Shown: positions 8,558-16,495, counted from the stretch's first letter. The stretch: DNA of 36,798 nucleotides from Streptomyces apricus (GCF_008369065.1 NZ_VDFC01000034.1:45841-82638), one strand, 5' to 3'. The notes: generated from the letters alone by a model not told the origin. A program made the numbers and translations.

Positions 8558-8581
8558 CGAAACAGTTTCGAAATATGTGGC
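8558..8581. promoter_or_regulatory. LacI-type operator upstream of the regulator gene
   Basis: CGAAAC-A-GTTTCG (8558-8570) is a perfect odd palindrome. It runs straight into TTTCGAAA (8566-8573) and then ATATGTGGC. The stretch TTCGAAATNTGTGGC recurs at 11024-11038 in front of the second binding-protein gene. Its position between the divergent operon and the regulator gene suggests autoregulation and operon control. Confidence 0.55.
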
Positions 8582-8720
8582 TTGAGGGCGAAGGGTGATG
8601 AGACCATCGACAGGGCTCCGGTGGCCCCGACGGGGTGCCGTACAGTTGACCGGTTGCACCCGGGCTGCCGGCCCGGCCGGCGGCTCACCGCACCGGCGGA
8701 CGTACAGCTGAGAGGAACCG

Positions 8721-9743
8721 ATGCGACCGAACGTCAGGCGCACCACTTTGGCGGACATCGCCCAGGCGGCCGGGGTCTCCGTCGCGACCGTGTCCAAAGT
8801 GGTCAACGGCCGTGGTGACGTGGCGCCGCACACCCGCACCCGGGTGCAGGAACTGCTGCATCAGCACCACTACCTCGCGCCCGTGTTCCGCCACACCGAG
8901 GCCGTCGAGAGCCCGACCATCGAGGTGCAGTTCCAGGGCGGCCTCAAGTCGTACGTGGCCGAGACCCTGGAAGGCATCATCGACTCCGCCGCCGAGTCGG
9001 GTGCCTCGGTGGTGATCAGCAAGGCCTCCCATGCCCCGCACTGGGCCCGGAACCTGGTCTCGGCGGGGCGCCGTGCCGTCATCGCGATCACCAGCGTCTA
9101 CACCGCGGCGCACCTGAACGAACTCGCCCGCTCCGGGCTGCCGTTGGTCGTGCTGGACCCGCTGCACCTGCCGGACAGCCGGGTCAACAGCGTCGGGGCG
9201 ACCAACTTCACCGGCGGCCTGGCCGCGACCCGGCACCTGCTCTCCCTGGGGCACCGCCGCATCGCGTACATCGGCGGACCGACCATGGCGGTGTGCAACC
9301 AGGCCCGCATGCACGGATACCGCGCCGCCATGGAGGCCGAAGGGGCACCGGTGCCCGACGGCTACGTGCGGCCCGGGGAGTTCACGTACGAGACCGGGCT
9401 GGCCGGCGCCACGGCGCTGCTGGACCTGCACGAACCGCCGACGGCGGTCTTCGCGGGCAACGACGAGATCGCCGTCGGAGTCGTCGAGACCGCCCGCACC
9501 CGGGGCCTGCGCGTCCCCGAGAACCTGAGCGTGGTCGGCTTCGACGACACGAGCCTCGCCCAGATGGCCTCGCCCCCGCTGACCACCGTGCGCCAGCCGC
9601 TGCGGGAGATGGGCGGTGCGGCGCTGCGCACCGCCCTGCGGCTGGCCAACGGCGAGAAGGTCGAGTCCCACCACATCGAACTCGCCACCGAACTCGTGGT
9701 GCGCGCCTCGACGGCGCCGCCCCGCGAGGGGTCCCGGGCGTGA
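8721..9743 (+). CDS. bxlR: LacI-family transcriptional regulator (BxlR-like)
   Basis: 340-residue LacI/GalR repressor. Seen: N-terminal helix-turn-helix and hinge (TTLADIAQAAGVSVATVSKVVNGRGDVAP, about residues 8-37, split here only by description), then a periplasmic-binding-like effector domain (GHRRIAYIGGP near 175; VFAGNDEIAVGVVE near 243; SVVGFDDTSLAQMASPPLTTVRQP near 270-295). GAGGAA sits 5 nt before ATG. It is divergent from the bxl-type operon, as bxlR is from bxlE in other Streptomyces, and is expected to lose DNA binding when a xylose-derived sugar is bound. The hinge residues after the HTH are shortened compared with E. coli LacI, as usual in this subfamily. Confidence 0.85.
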   Translation: MRPNVRRTTLADIAQAAGVSVATVSKVVNGRGDVAPHTRTRVQELLHQHHYLAPVFRHTEAVESPTIEVQFQGGLKSYVAETLEGIIDSAAESGASVVISKASHAPHWARNLVSAGRRAVIAITSVYTAAHLNELARSGLPLVVLDPLHLPDSRVNSVGATNFTGGLAATRHLLSLGHRRIAYIGGPTMAVCNQARMHGYRAAMEAEGAPVPDGYVRPGEFTYETGLAGATALLDLHEPPTAVFAGNDEIAVGVVETARTRGLRVPENLSVVGFDDTSLAQMASPPLTTVRQPLREMGGAALRTALRLANGEKVESHHIELATELVVRASTAPPREGSRA

Positions 9744-9798
9744 GGGACGGGTCGTCGTGACGTGAGGGCGCGGCGCCGCAGACACGGGGTGGACGCTC

Positions 9799-10884
9799 TT
9801 ATTTCAGCTCGTCCTGGGTGTACCACCCGCCCTTGACCAGTACCGACTCGTAGTTGGACTTGTCGACGCTCACCGGCTGCAGCAAGTACGCGGGAACCGT
9901 CTTCACGCGGTTGTTGTAGCTCTTCGTGTCGTTGATCGGCGGTTTCTTCCCCTTCAGGGTGGCGTCGACCATCTCCGCGGACACCCGGGCCAGCTTCCTG
10001 AGGTCCTTGTACACGGTCTGCTTCTGCTCGCCCGCGATGATGGACTTGACCGAGGCCAGCTCGGCGTCCTGACCGGTGATGACCGGCCACGGCTTGGCTG
10101 TGGTGCCGTAGTTGTCGGACTTCAGCGCGGAGATGATGCCGATGGAGATCCCGTCGTACGGAGACAGGACGGCGTCCACCTTCTCGCTCTTGTACGACGA
10201 GGTGAGGATGTCCTCCATGCGCTTCTGCGCGGTTCCGCCGTCCCACCGGAGGGTGGTTATCCGGTTCAGCTCGGTCTGCCCGGACCGCACGACCAGCTTC
10301 TTGCTGTCGAGATAGGGCTGCAGCACCTTCATCGCGCCCTTGAAGAAGTAGCGCGTGTTGTTGTCGTCGTTGGAGCCCGCGAACAGCTCGATGTTGAACG
10401 GCCCCTTCTCGGAGCCGTCGGCCAGGCCGAGTTTCTCCGCGATGTACTTCCCCTGCATCTCGCCGACCTTCTCGTTGTCGAACGAGGCGTAGTAGTCGAC
10501 GTTCTTCGTCCCCAGGATGAGACGGTCGTAGGCGATGACCGGCACGTCCGCATCGGCGGCCTGCTGGATGACGTTGTTCAGCGACTTGTTGTCGATCGCC
10601 GCGATGACCAGCGCCTTGGCGCCCTGGGTGATCAGGTTCTCGATCTGTGACACCTGCTGGTCCGGATCGTCCTCACCGAAGACCAGCTTGACCTTGTAGC
10701 CCTTCGCCTCCAGCTCCTTCTTCACGTTCGTGCCGTCGGCGATCCAGCGTTCCGAGGATTTCGTCGGCATCGCGACGCCGATGGTGGCGCCCTTCGTTTC
10801 TTCGCTGTCGTCGTTGCCGCTCTGCCCGCAGGCGGACAGGGTCAGGGCCAAAAGGGCAACAGGGACGATCGGGGAAACCCTCAT
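9799..10884 (-). CDS. Orphan sugar-binding lipoprotein, ChvE/XylF-like
   Basis: 361-residue periplasmic-binding protein of the ribose/xylose/ChvE class (Peripla_BP_4). Seen: signal peptide MRVSPIVPVALLALTLSAC with lipobox Cys at 19, then IGVAMPTKSSERWIADG, ALVIAAIDNKSLNNVIQQA, PVIAYDRLI, and VDAVLSPYDGISIGIISAL. These are standard for ChvE/XylF. It should bind aldoses such as xylose, arabinose or glucose. The usual downstream ATPase and permease genes are absent: the next gene is the convergent LacI gene. It may feed a transporter encoded elsewhere or act as a sensor subunit. Shares TTCGAAAT elements with the bxl-type promoter. Confidence 0.85.
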   Translation of the reverse strand: MRVSPIVPVALLALTLSACGQSGNDDSEETKGATIGVAMPTKSSERWIADGTNVKKELEAKGYKVKLVFGEDDPDQQVSQIENLITQGAKALVIAAIDNKSLNNVIQQAADADVPVIAYDRLILGTKNVDYYASFDNEKVGEMQGKYIAEKLGLADGSEKGPFNIELFAGSNDDNNTRYFFKGAMKVLQPYLDSKKLVVRSGQTELNRITTLRWDGGTAQKRMEDILTSSYKSEKVDAVLSPYDGISIGIISALKSDNYGTTAKPWPVITGQDAELASVKSIIAGEQKQTVYKDLRKLARVSAEMVDATLKGKKPPINDTKSYNNRVKTVPAYLLQPVSVDKSNYESVLVKGGWYTQDELK

Positions 10885-11004
10885 GCTGGGAAAGATCCTT
10901 TTGTCGTCGGTCGTCAGTCGAGGTGCGCGCGACGTCTCGCAGCGATGATCGGGCGAATCTGGCGAATCGGATCGAGCCAGGGGGTGTGATTTCCTCCCCC
11001 TCTG

Positions 11005-11038
11005 TTCGAAATATCGACAGGCGTTCGAAATCTGTGGC
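11005..11038. promoter_or_regulatory. Two TTCGAAAT operator elements in the ChvE-like gene leader
   Basis: TTCGAAAT at 11005-11012 and again at 11024-11031, 19 bp apart in direct orientation, starting right at the predicted transcription start. The second is followed by CTGTGGC, matching the ATGTGGC after the copy at 8567. Such placement fits repression by a LacI-family protein. Confidence 0.55.
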
Positions 11039-11040
11039 GG

Positions 11041-11069
11041 ACTCTAGGAGGGGGAGATTGAAGTGTCAA
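11041..11069 (-). promoter_or_regulatory. Promoter of the ChvE-like gene
   Basis: Minus-strand -35 TTGACA (11064-11069), 17-nt spacer, -10 TAGAGT (11041-11046): a near-consensus HrdB promoter with a predicted start near 11034 and a leader of about 150 nt. Confidence 0.7.
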
Positions 11070-11132
11070 TGAGTTGGACGCCGATCGCCGATCAGGATCC
11101 TCGAAGCGGTACCGCACGCGGCGGGAAGACGC

Positions 11133-11798
11133 TCACGGCGCCGTCCCGCCGCCCGGCGTCGCGGACCGGATCGGGCGCAACTCGTCGAGCAAGGCGAGCT
11201 GTTGGGTTGTCCTCCTGGCGATTGCCGCGGCCAGGTCCTTCGCCTGGCCGGCTCGGCCCTGGGCCCGCTCACCCGCGCACAGTGTCCGGGACTGCGTGAA
11301 GTGGGCGCGCAGCGCTTCGCCGAGGAGCCGGTCGAACGCCGGACCGGTCGCGGCGGCCGCCTCGTCGAGGGTGCCGAGGCCGACCATGCCCGGCATGTCG
11401 TGCCCCTCGTGAGGGTGCGTGTCGGGGACGCCCGAGCTCCGCAGCACGGTGCGCAGCCGTCGCAGATCACCACGCAGCGCCGCTCCGATCTTTGCCGCCA
11501 GCGCCGCCAGGGCCGGGTCCGCCGTGCGGGAGGGCGCCAGGTCGGTCAGGCGCCGCGCACGCTCGGTCATGGGGATCATCAGCAGGATCCAGGCGGTGTC
11601 GGTGGCGTTGAAGGCCGAAGCCGACGACGCGCCGGTTGTCGACGACGCGCCGGCTGCCGGAGACGTGGCGACCGACGGCGGTGTGGCGGCTGCCGTGGAC
11701 GTGCCGGCTGTCGGCTGCGCGGTGCAGCCGACAGCCGACAGCGCCACGACCACGGCGCACACCGACCACGGGGTCAGAACGTGCCGGCGGAGTTGCAC
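11133..11798 (-). CDS. DUF305-family lipoprotein, degenerate
   Basis: 221-residue lipoprotein. Start chosen at GTG 11798, which overlaps the upstream gene by 25 nt. This gives an ideal signal (MQLRRHVLTPWSVCAVVVAL, lipobox SAVGC), and AGAAGG lies upstream. A Ser/Thr/Ala linker leads to a DUF305-like four-helix domain: TAWILLMIPMTERARRLTDLA near 70 and GHDMPGMVGLGTLDEAA near 125, then FDRLLGEALRAHFTQSRTL. Family knowledge: DUF305 proteins carry HH pairs in MIPHH and the second helix pair. Here the first is MIPMT and the second AHF, so the presumed metal-binding histidines are lost. Function unknown. Translational coupling to the CBM6-DUF1996 gene suggests they act together outside the cell. 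Confidence 0.75.
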   Translation of the reverse strand: MQLRRHVLTPWSVCAVVVALSAVGCTAQPTAGTSTAAATPPSVATSPAAGASSTTGASSASAFNATDTAWILLMIPMTERARRLTDLAPSRTADPALAALAAKIGAALRGDLRRLRTVLRSSGVPDTHPHEGHDMPGMVGLGTLDEAAAATGPAFDRLLGEALRAHFTQSRTLCAGERAQGRAGQAKDLAAAIARRTTQQLALLDELRPIRSATPGGGTAP

Positions 11799-13144
11799 TT
11801 GGCCTTCTGGGTGATGCAGTCCTTCACGCGGTGCCCGAGAGCGGCGTTGTCCCAGGCGTTGAAGAAGTCGCCGTGGATGGACGACGCCATGCCCGAGGCC
11901 AGCCGGAAGCCCGCACTGCTGCCGCTGGTCGGATAGCTGACGACGAAGGAGAGGTTGGGGATCGCGACGGGATAGGCGCCGCTGCACCTGCCCTCGTAGG
12001 TGAACGCCACGTGCGACTTGTGGTCGGGACTGTCGAGGTTCTTGCCGTCCCAGCAGTCGGGGAAGACGAGTTGGTGGGTGAGGTGGGCCTTCGGCGCGCA
12101 CACCGGCCAGTTGCCGTCGGCGCTGCGGCCGATCTCACCGCCCTCACCGGAGCACCAGTACTGGCCGGGCGACCCCGCCGGAGTGGGCGTCTGCGTCTTG
12201 GCGTTCCCCGCGATCATGCGGAACCCCTCCGGGAAGGGCACGGTCACCGAGGGGTCGTCGATCCGGGAGCCGTAGTAGACGATCATCCCCTCGGCCTCGA
12301 CGGCCCGGTCGCCTTCGTAGAGGGTGGGGATCCAGTACGCCGAGAGGTCCTCGGCCGGGGTGCAGCTGGTCGGCCTGTTCGCCAGCAGCGACTGGGCCGT
12401 GGAGAACGCGTCGGTGCTCCGGTTGCCGAAGAAGCTGTGCATGTGGGACGCACCGGGAAGGCCCGGCAGGACGATCGGGTCGTCCGGCTTGGAGTGGCTG
12501 TAGGTGCAGGTGGCGTTGAACTCCGGGACCCGGACCACGCCGCCCGGCACCGCGGCCGGCCTCATCGCGCGGAACTGGGCGAGCTGGGCGTCCCACTTGG
12601 CCTGGTCGACGGGCACCCAGCCGGGCGCCGCGCCGTCCCCTTCGCCCACGAAGGAGAACCAGTTGATGTTGACGAAGTCACCGGGCGCCGGCCCGCGCAG
12701 CACGGCGAACACCGTCTGCGGACCGGTGGGGTGGCTGGAGACCTCGGTGGTCCGCGTCGCCCAGGTCTGCCAGCCGCCGGTCGGGGAGACCTGGACGACC
12801 GCGAGCAGGGGTCCGGTGACGCCGCCGGTGCGCAGCTCCACCGTGCCCGAACCGACCGCGGAGGCGATCCGGGCCGACACCGTCAGCCGGCCGGCCGTAC
12901 CGAGGTCGACGCCGTCGAAGCGCATCCAGTCGCCGTCGGCGAGGAACGCGGCGTTCTGCCCGCCCCCGGCGTCCGCGGTCGCCTCCAGCGCGACGCCCGA
13001 CTGCGCCGCGTAGGACTCGGCCCGGACGGTGACCGACGCGGCCTGCGCCCGCTGGGTGGAGACGGTCAGGCTCAGGGCGGCGGCCAGCACGACCACCAGA
13101 GCGTTCACCAGCAGTGTGTACAGAGGGACGGGATGTCTGCGCAT
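11774..13144 (-). CDS. Secreted CBM6-like plus DUF1996 protein
   Basis: 456 residues. A Sec signal peptide runs to about residue 35 (VNALVVVLAAALSLTVSTQ, cleavage near RAQAA). Residues about 37-165 form a CBM6-type beta-sandwich (VRAESYAAQSGV, DGDWMRFDGVDLG, FVNINWFSF). Residues about 205-440 are DUF1996 (FNATCTYSHSKPDDPIVLPG, HMHSFFGNRSTD, YWIPTLY, CWDGKNLDSPDHKSHV). DUF1996 has conserved His and Cys residues, is common in secreted fungal and actinobacterial proteins, and has no proven activity that I know of. The CBM6 part points to binding of a polysaccharide. ATG start has GAGGAAG upstream. Overlaps the DUF305 lipoprotein gene and is divergent from the MFS gene. Confidence 0.85.
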   Translation of the reverse strand: MRRHPVPLYTLLVNALVVVLAAALSLTVSTQRAQAASVTVRAESYAAQSGVALEATADAGGGQNAAFLADGDWMRFDGVDLGTAGRLTVSARIASAVGSGTVELRTGGVTGPLLAVVQVSPTGGWQTWATRTTEVSSHPTGPQTVFAVLRGPAPGDFVNINWFSFVGEGDGAAPGWVPVDQAKWDAQLAQFRAMRPAAVPGGVVRVPEFNATCTYSHSKPDDPIVLPGLPGASHMHSFFGNRSTDAFSTAQSLLANRPTSCTPAEDLSAYWIPTLYEGDRAVEAEGMIVYYGSRIDDPSVTVPFPEGFRMIAGNAKTQTPTPAGSPGQYWCSGEGGEIGRSADGNWPVCAPKAHLTHQLVFPDCWDGKNLDSPDHKSHVAFTYEGRCSGAYPVAIPNLSFVVSYPTSGSSAGFRLASGMASSIHGDFFNAWDNAALGHRVKDCITQKAKCNSAGTF

Positions 13145-13217
13145 CTCACTTCCTCACGGAGATGGGGGGAGGGGGGCCCCGCCCCAAGGGTCCTTCGCAT
13201 GCGCACGTAAAGAAAAA

Positions 13218-13231
13218 GTTCCATGCGGAAC
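13218..13231. promoter_or_regulatory. Inverted repeat in the divergent CBM6/MFS intergenic region
   Basis: GTTCC-ATGC-GGAAC, 5-bp arms with a 4-nt centre, in an AT-richer patch of the 155-nt region between the two divergent genes. Possible operator. No local regulator is assigned. Confidence 0.3.
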
Positions 13232-13299
13232 ATTTCGGTGTTACGGTTCGCCCACGTTGACGCGCCTTCCGCGTCTACCTCAGCTCAGAGGACATTGCT

Positions 13300-14589
13300 G
13301 TGGACGAATCATTCGGCACACCTGTCACTGTCGGGACCGGCACGAGACCGCCGGTGACGGACACTCCCGCCCCCGGATCCGGGGGCCGGCCGTCCCGGTA
13401 CGCCGCCGTCGCGATACCGCTCGCGCTTCTCGGCTGGTCGATCGCCCTCGTGCCGCCCCTGGCGGTCACCATCGCCCTTCGACTGCGCGAACTCGATCTC
13501 GACGGCTCGGCGGGAAACCTCGGGCTCGTCCTGGGCGTGGGCGCCTTCTTCTCCTTCGTCACCAACCCGCTGGCCGGGCGCCTGTCCGACCGGACCATGA
13601 GCCGCCACGGCATGCGGAAGCCCTGGATCCTCGCCGGGGCCGTGATCGGTTACACGGGCATCGCGATCATCGCCTACGCACCGGACGTGCTGTTCGTCCT
13701 GGCCGGTTGGAGCGTCGCACAGGTCGGGCTCAATTTCGCCCTCGCCGCCCTTGTAGCGATGCTGCCCGACCAGGTCGAACCCCGCCGTCGCGGACGCGTC
13801 GCGTCCTTCATCAGCCTCGCTCAGAACGTCGGGGGCGTCGGTGCGACGTTCCTGGTGCAGCTCTTCCCGATCGGAACCTTGCAGGTCCTCGTCCCGAGCC
13901 TCTTCGGCGTCGTCCTCATGCTCGGTGCGGTCGCCCCGGTCAAGGACCGCGTCCGGACCAAGCGCCCGACCGAACGACTCGACCCGAAGGCCCTGTTCGG
14001 CTCCTTCGTGTTCAATCCGCGCCGGTACCCCGACCTGGGATGGGCCTGGCTGACGCGCTTCTTCCTCAATACGACGCAGTTCACCGCCACCAGCTATCTC
14101 ACGTACTTCCTCATCGAGAACCTCGACGTGAGCGACGCCGAAGCGCCGACCATGGTCTTCCAAGCAGTGCTCGCCAACGCGGTCGGCCTGCTCCTCGTCA
14201 CCCCGGTGCTCGGCTGGCTCTCCGACAAGGTCGGCCGTCGCAAGCCGTTCGTCATCGCCTCGTCGCTGATAGCGACCGCCGGCCTCGTCCTCATCGCCTT
14301 GTCCACGTCGATACCCATGCTGCTGCTCGGGCAACTCATCCTGGGCGCGGGAACGGGAGCCTTCTTCGCCGTCGAACTCGCCCTCCTCACCGACGTGCTG
14401 CCGAACGAGGAGACCGCCGGCAAGGACCTCGGCGTGGCCAACCTCGCCCAGTCGCTGCCCCAGTCGATCATCCCCGTCGCGGCTCCTGGCATCATCGGCG
14501 CCTTCGGCTACCCGGGCCTGTTCCTGGGCGGAGCACTGTTCGGACTCCTGGGCGCTTTCAGCGTCACACGCGTACGAAAGGTGCGCTGA
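13300..14589 (+). CDS. MFS transporter
   Basis: 429-residue major facilitator protein with about 12 transmembrane helices. Seen: first helix near residue 35 (YAAVAIPLALLGWSIALVPP), the loop-2/3 signature NPLAGRLSDRTMSRHGMRKP near 89-108 with the repeated motif LSDKVGRRKPF near 306, and a central charged loop (KDRVRTKRPTERLDPK) between the six-helix halves. GTG start at 13300, with AGAGGA about 9 nt upstream. Substrate cannot be told from sequence; the closest look is to sugar/oligosaccharide-type actinobacterial MFS. Divergent from the secreted CBM6-DUF1996 gene, so uptake of a product released outside is conceivable but inferred. Confidence 0.85.
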   Translation: MDESFGTPVTVGTGTRPPVTDTPAPGSGGRPSRYAAVAIPLALLGWSIALVPPLAVTIALRLRELDLDGSAGNLGLVLGVGAFFSFVTNPLAGRLSDRTMSRHGMRKPWILAGAVIGYTGIAIIAYAPDVLFVLAGWSVAQVGLNFALAALVAMLPDQVEPRRRGRVASFISLAQNVGGVGATFLVQLFPIGTLQVLVPSLFGVVLMLGAVAPVKDRVRTKRPTERLDPKALFGSFVFNPRRYPDLGWAWLTRFFLNTTQFTATSYLTYFLIENLDVSDAEAPTMVFQAVLANAVGLLLVTPVLGWLSDKVGRRKPFVIASSLIATAGLVLIALSTSIPMLLLGQLILGAGTGAFFAVELALLTDVLPNEETAGKDLGVANLAQSLPQSIIPVAAPGIIGAFGYPGLFLGGALFGLLGAFSVTRVRKVR

Positions 14590-14633
14590 CCTCCGGGTCG
14601 ACAAGAGAGCGCCACTGCCTCCACACGGGAGTA

Positions 14634-14649
14634 CGAAGCCCCCGCTTCG
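14634..14649. terminator. Short hairpin between convergent MFS and TetR genes
   Basis: CGAAGC (14634-14639), CCCC loop, GCTTCG (14644-14649). It lies in the 85-nt gap between two convergent genes and could terminate from either side. A 6-bp stem is weak. Confidence 0.35.
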
Positions 14650-14674
14650 CGCCTCACCGTCCGCGCCGGATGCA

Positions 14675-15289
14675 TCAGGCGACGAGGCCGGCACTGATCA
14701 GCCAGATGTGTTCGCAGGTCGAAGAGGCCTTCTGCAACTCCTCCCGGGACTTCTGCGAGGCGTGGTAGAACGTCCGCTCGATCATCCAGCACAGGGCGCG
14801 TGCCATCGCCGACGCCTGCTCCGGTTCGGTGCCGGCCTCAACGCCTGCTCGTTCCAGTACGGCGGCGATGGCCGTGATGAACAAGTCAGCCGTGTGGCTC
14901 CAGAGTTCACCGATCTCCGGCACGGTCAACGACAGGTCAATCGCTGTGCGCATGACCAGACCGTGCTCGTTCCACAGCTCGACCGTGCGCCGCATGGCTG
15001 CTGCGATGGCCTGGCGTGGGTCGTCGGTCTGCGCGGTGGCCCGGGACCGCTCCCACAGGTGTTCGACGGTCCGGGCCACGAGCGCCGTGACCACTTCTTG
15101 CTTGGAGCCGAAGTAGAAGTACAGGGCGCCCCGTGTGATGCCGGCGCCCTGCGCGATGTCGCCGACGGTCATGGCGTCATAGCCCTGCTGCGCCAGCAGG
15201 GCTTCGCAGGTGTCGAGGATGGCCCGCTCCCGGACATCACCCTTGCGTTCGGTGGTGCGTCGGCTCCGCGCGGGGTGGTGGTCGGGCAT
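14675..15289 (-). CDS. TetR/AcrR-family regulator
   Basis: 204-residue TetR protein. Start at ATG 15289, which overlaps the stop of the upstream SDR gene (TGATG), so the two are translationally coupled. The longer in-frame start at 15340 would sit inside the SDR gene. Seen: HTH at about 24-70 (ERAILDTCEALLAQQGYDAM, TVGDIAQGAGITRGALYFYF) and a helical ligand domain (TIDLSLTVPEIGELWSHTAD). Expected to repress its own operon, probably through the palindrome at 16212-16228. Ligand unknown. Confidence 0.82.
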   Translation of the reverse strand: MPDHHPARSRRTTERKGDVRERAILDTCEALLAQQGYDAMTVGDIAQGAGITRGALYFYFGSKQEVVTALVARTVEHLWERSRATAQTDDPRQAIAAAMRRTVELWNEHGLVMRTAIDLSLTVPEIGELWSHTADLFITAIAAVLERAGVEAGTEPEQASAMARALCWMIERTFYHASQKSREELQKASSTCEHIWLISAGLVA

Positions 15290-16137
15290 CAGAGCTGAGC
15301 ACCCTCGGCGAAGTCGGTGGTGCGGGAGAGCGCCTCCCACGTGCGGATGTCCTCGTCCACGGCCGTGCGCGCGGCGGCGACCAGTCGCAGCGCGTCCGAG
15401 CCCAGGACGAGGTGGGACGGCGGCCGGTCGACCGACGCGATGTGCACGACGGCGTCCCCGGCCTTGGCCGGATCACCAAGCTGATTCCCGCTGGCCTTCT
15501 GCCGCGCTTCACGGATGGGGGTGAACAGCTCGTCGTAGTCGTCGACGGACCGCGCGGTGCGCGTCATGGACCGCCCGGCCCAGTCGGTGCGGAAGGACCC
15601 GGGCTCGATCGCCGTCACGTGGATCCCGAACTGCGCGACCTCCTTGCCCAGCGCCTCAAGGATGCCTTCCAGGGCGAACTTGCTGCCGCAGTAGGCGGAC
15701 ATGCCGGGCACGGCCATCAGCCCGCCCATGGAGGTGACGGCCATCAGGTGTCCGCGGCGGCGCCGGCGCATGTGGGGCAGGGCCGCCCGCAGCGTGGCCA
15801 CCGCCCCGAATACGTTGACCTCGAACTGCCGCCGCACGTCGGCCAGCGGCGTCTCCTCGAAGGTGCCCTCCAGGCCGTAGCCCGCGTTGGCGACGACGAC
15901 ATCCAGGGGGCCGACGCTCTGCTCCACCTCCGTGATCACACTCGAGACGGCGTCGTCGTCGGTCACATCCAGGATGCGGCCGTGGGCGTACCCCGGTTTG
16001 AGCTCTTGGAAGGCCCGCCGGTCCTCTTCGGAACGGACCGTGCCGACGACGGTGTGCCCGGCGGCCAGGGCGGCTTGGGCGAAGGCACGCCCCAGGCCCG
16101 TGCTGACGCCGGTGATGAGCCACTTCTGCTGCTGCAC
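15289..16137 (-). CDS. Short-chain dehydrogenase/reductase (SDR)
   Basis: 282-residue classical-type SDR. Seen: cofactor motif TGVSTGLG (9-16), NAG at 84-86, catalytic Ser136, Tyr149 and Lys153 (YCGSK). An acidic D58 after beta-3 accompanies R35, and the residues after beta-2 (TVRSEEDR) favour NADP(H). The C-terminal extension (about 240-282) is typical of the larger KR-like oxidoreductases of Actinobacteria. Substrate unknown. First gene of an SDR-TetR operon, suggesting that the regulator senses the substrate of this enzyme. The CTGGAGGA-type sequence before ATG serves as ribosome binding site. Confidence 0.85.
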   Translation of the reverse strand: MQQQKWLITGVSTGLGRAFAQAALAAGHTVVGTVRSEEDRRAFQELKPGYAHGRILDVTDDDAVSSVITEVEQSVGPLDVVVANAGYGLEGTFEETPLADVRRQFEVNVFGAVATLRAALPHMRRRRRGHLMAVTSMGGLMAVPGMSAYCGSKFALEGILEALGKEVAQFGIHVTAIEPGSFRTDWAGRSMTRTARSVDDYDELFTPIREARQKASGNQLGDPAKAGDAVVHIASVDRPPSHLVLGSDALRLVAAARTAVDEDIRTWEALSRTTDFAEGAQL

Positions 16138-16189
16138 TGCTCCTCCAGAAAGGTCTCGTGAGGAGCAGTGGACTGCCCCTCACTCAAAA

Positions 16190-16228
16190 AGTCTACACAA
16201 CGTCGATTTTCATCAACGAGACGTTGAT
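16190..16228. promoter_or_regulatory. TetR-type operator and promoter of the SDR-TetR operon
   Basis: ATCAACG-AGA-CGTTGAT (16212-16228) is a perfect 7+3+7 palindrome. A further half-site, CAACGTC (16198-16204), lies on the gene side. On the minus strand a -10 TAGACT (16190-16195) follows the palindrome, with a possible -35 TTGATG inside it. Probably bound by the TetR protein of the same operon. Confidence 0.55.
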
Positions 16229-16240
16229 TCTGTCATCCCC

Positions 16241-16495
16241 GGCGGCATCATGCTCAGCCGACGTCAGTCCGGTCCCTCACCGACCCACCGACGCACGCCG
16301 CTGTACGCACTGGTTGGTGAGCTGCAGGCACTGTCCTGCGATGCCTCTCCGGCCGGCACCATCCGCATCCGACGGATCCTGGCCCCGGCACGCTCTGGCG
16401 TCGCGCTCCTCAGTCAGCCATGTCCCGAGAAGGCGGGATGAGGGTTGATGCCTGATGCCTGATGCCTGATGCCGCTTCGTTGCGGGTGAGCAGGC
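16241..16495. other. Gap without a recognised gene; contains a tandem GATGCCT repeat
   Basis: No credible reading frame or domain seen. Positions 16447-16473 hold three perfect GATGCCT units and a fourth ending GATGCC. The repeat borders the decayed transposase on its 3' side. Confidence 0.6.
16447..16473. repeat. Heptamer tandem repeat, GATGCCT x 3.9
   Basis: Direct inspection shows four consecutive heptamers, the last missing one base. It is in non-coding debris next to an IS remnant, compatible with slippage during decay. Confidence 0.85.

Noticed and set aside
9744..9798. Terminator between convergent lacI and ChvE-like genes
   Set aside because: Only GCGGCGCCGC is symmetric. No stem with a reasonable loop was found, so none is claimed.
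11103..11120. GCGGTACCGC palindrome (11106-11115) as an operator or terminator
   Set aside because: Short, GC-rich and without loop space for a hairpin. It lies away from the promoter boxes; chance is likely in this base composition.
16447..16473. CRISPR-like array
   Set aside because: The units are 7 bp with no spacers; a simple tandem repeat.
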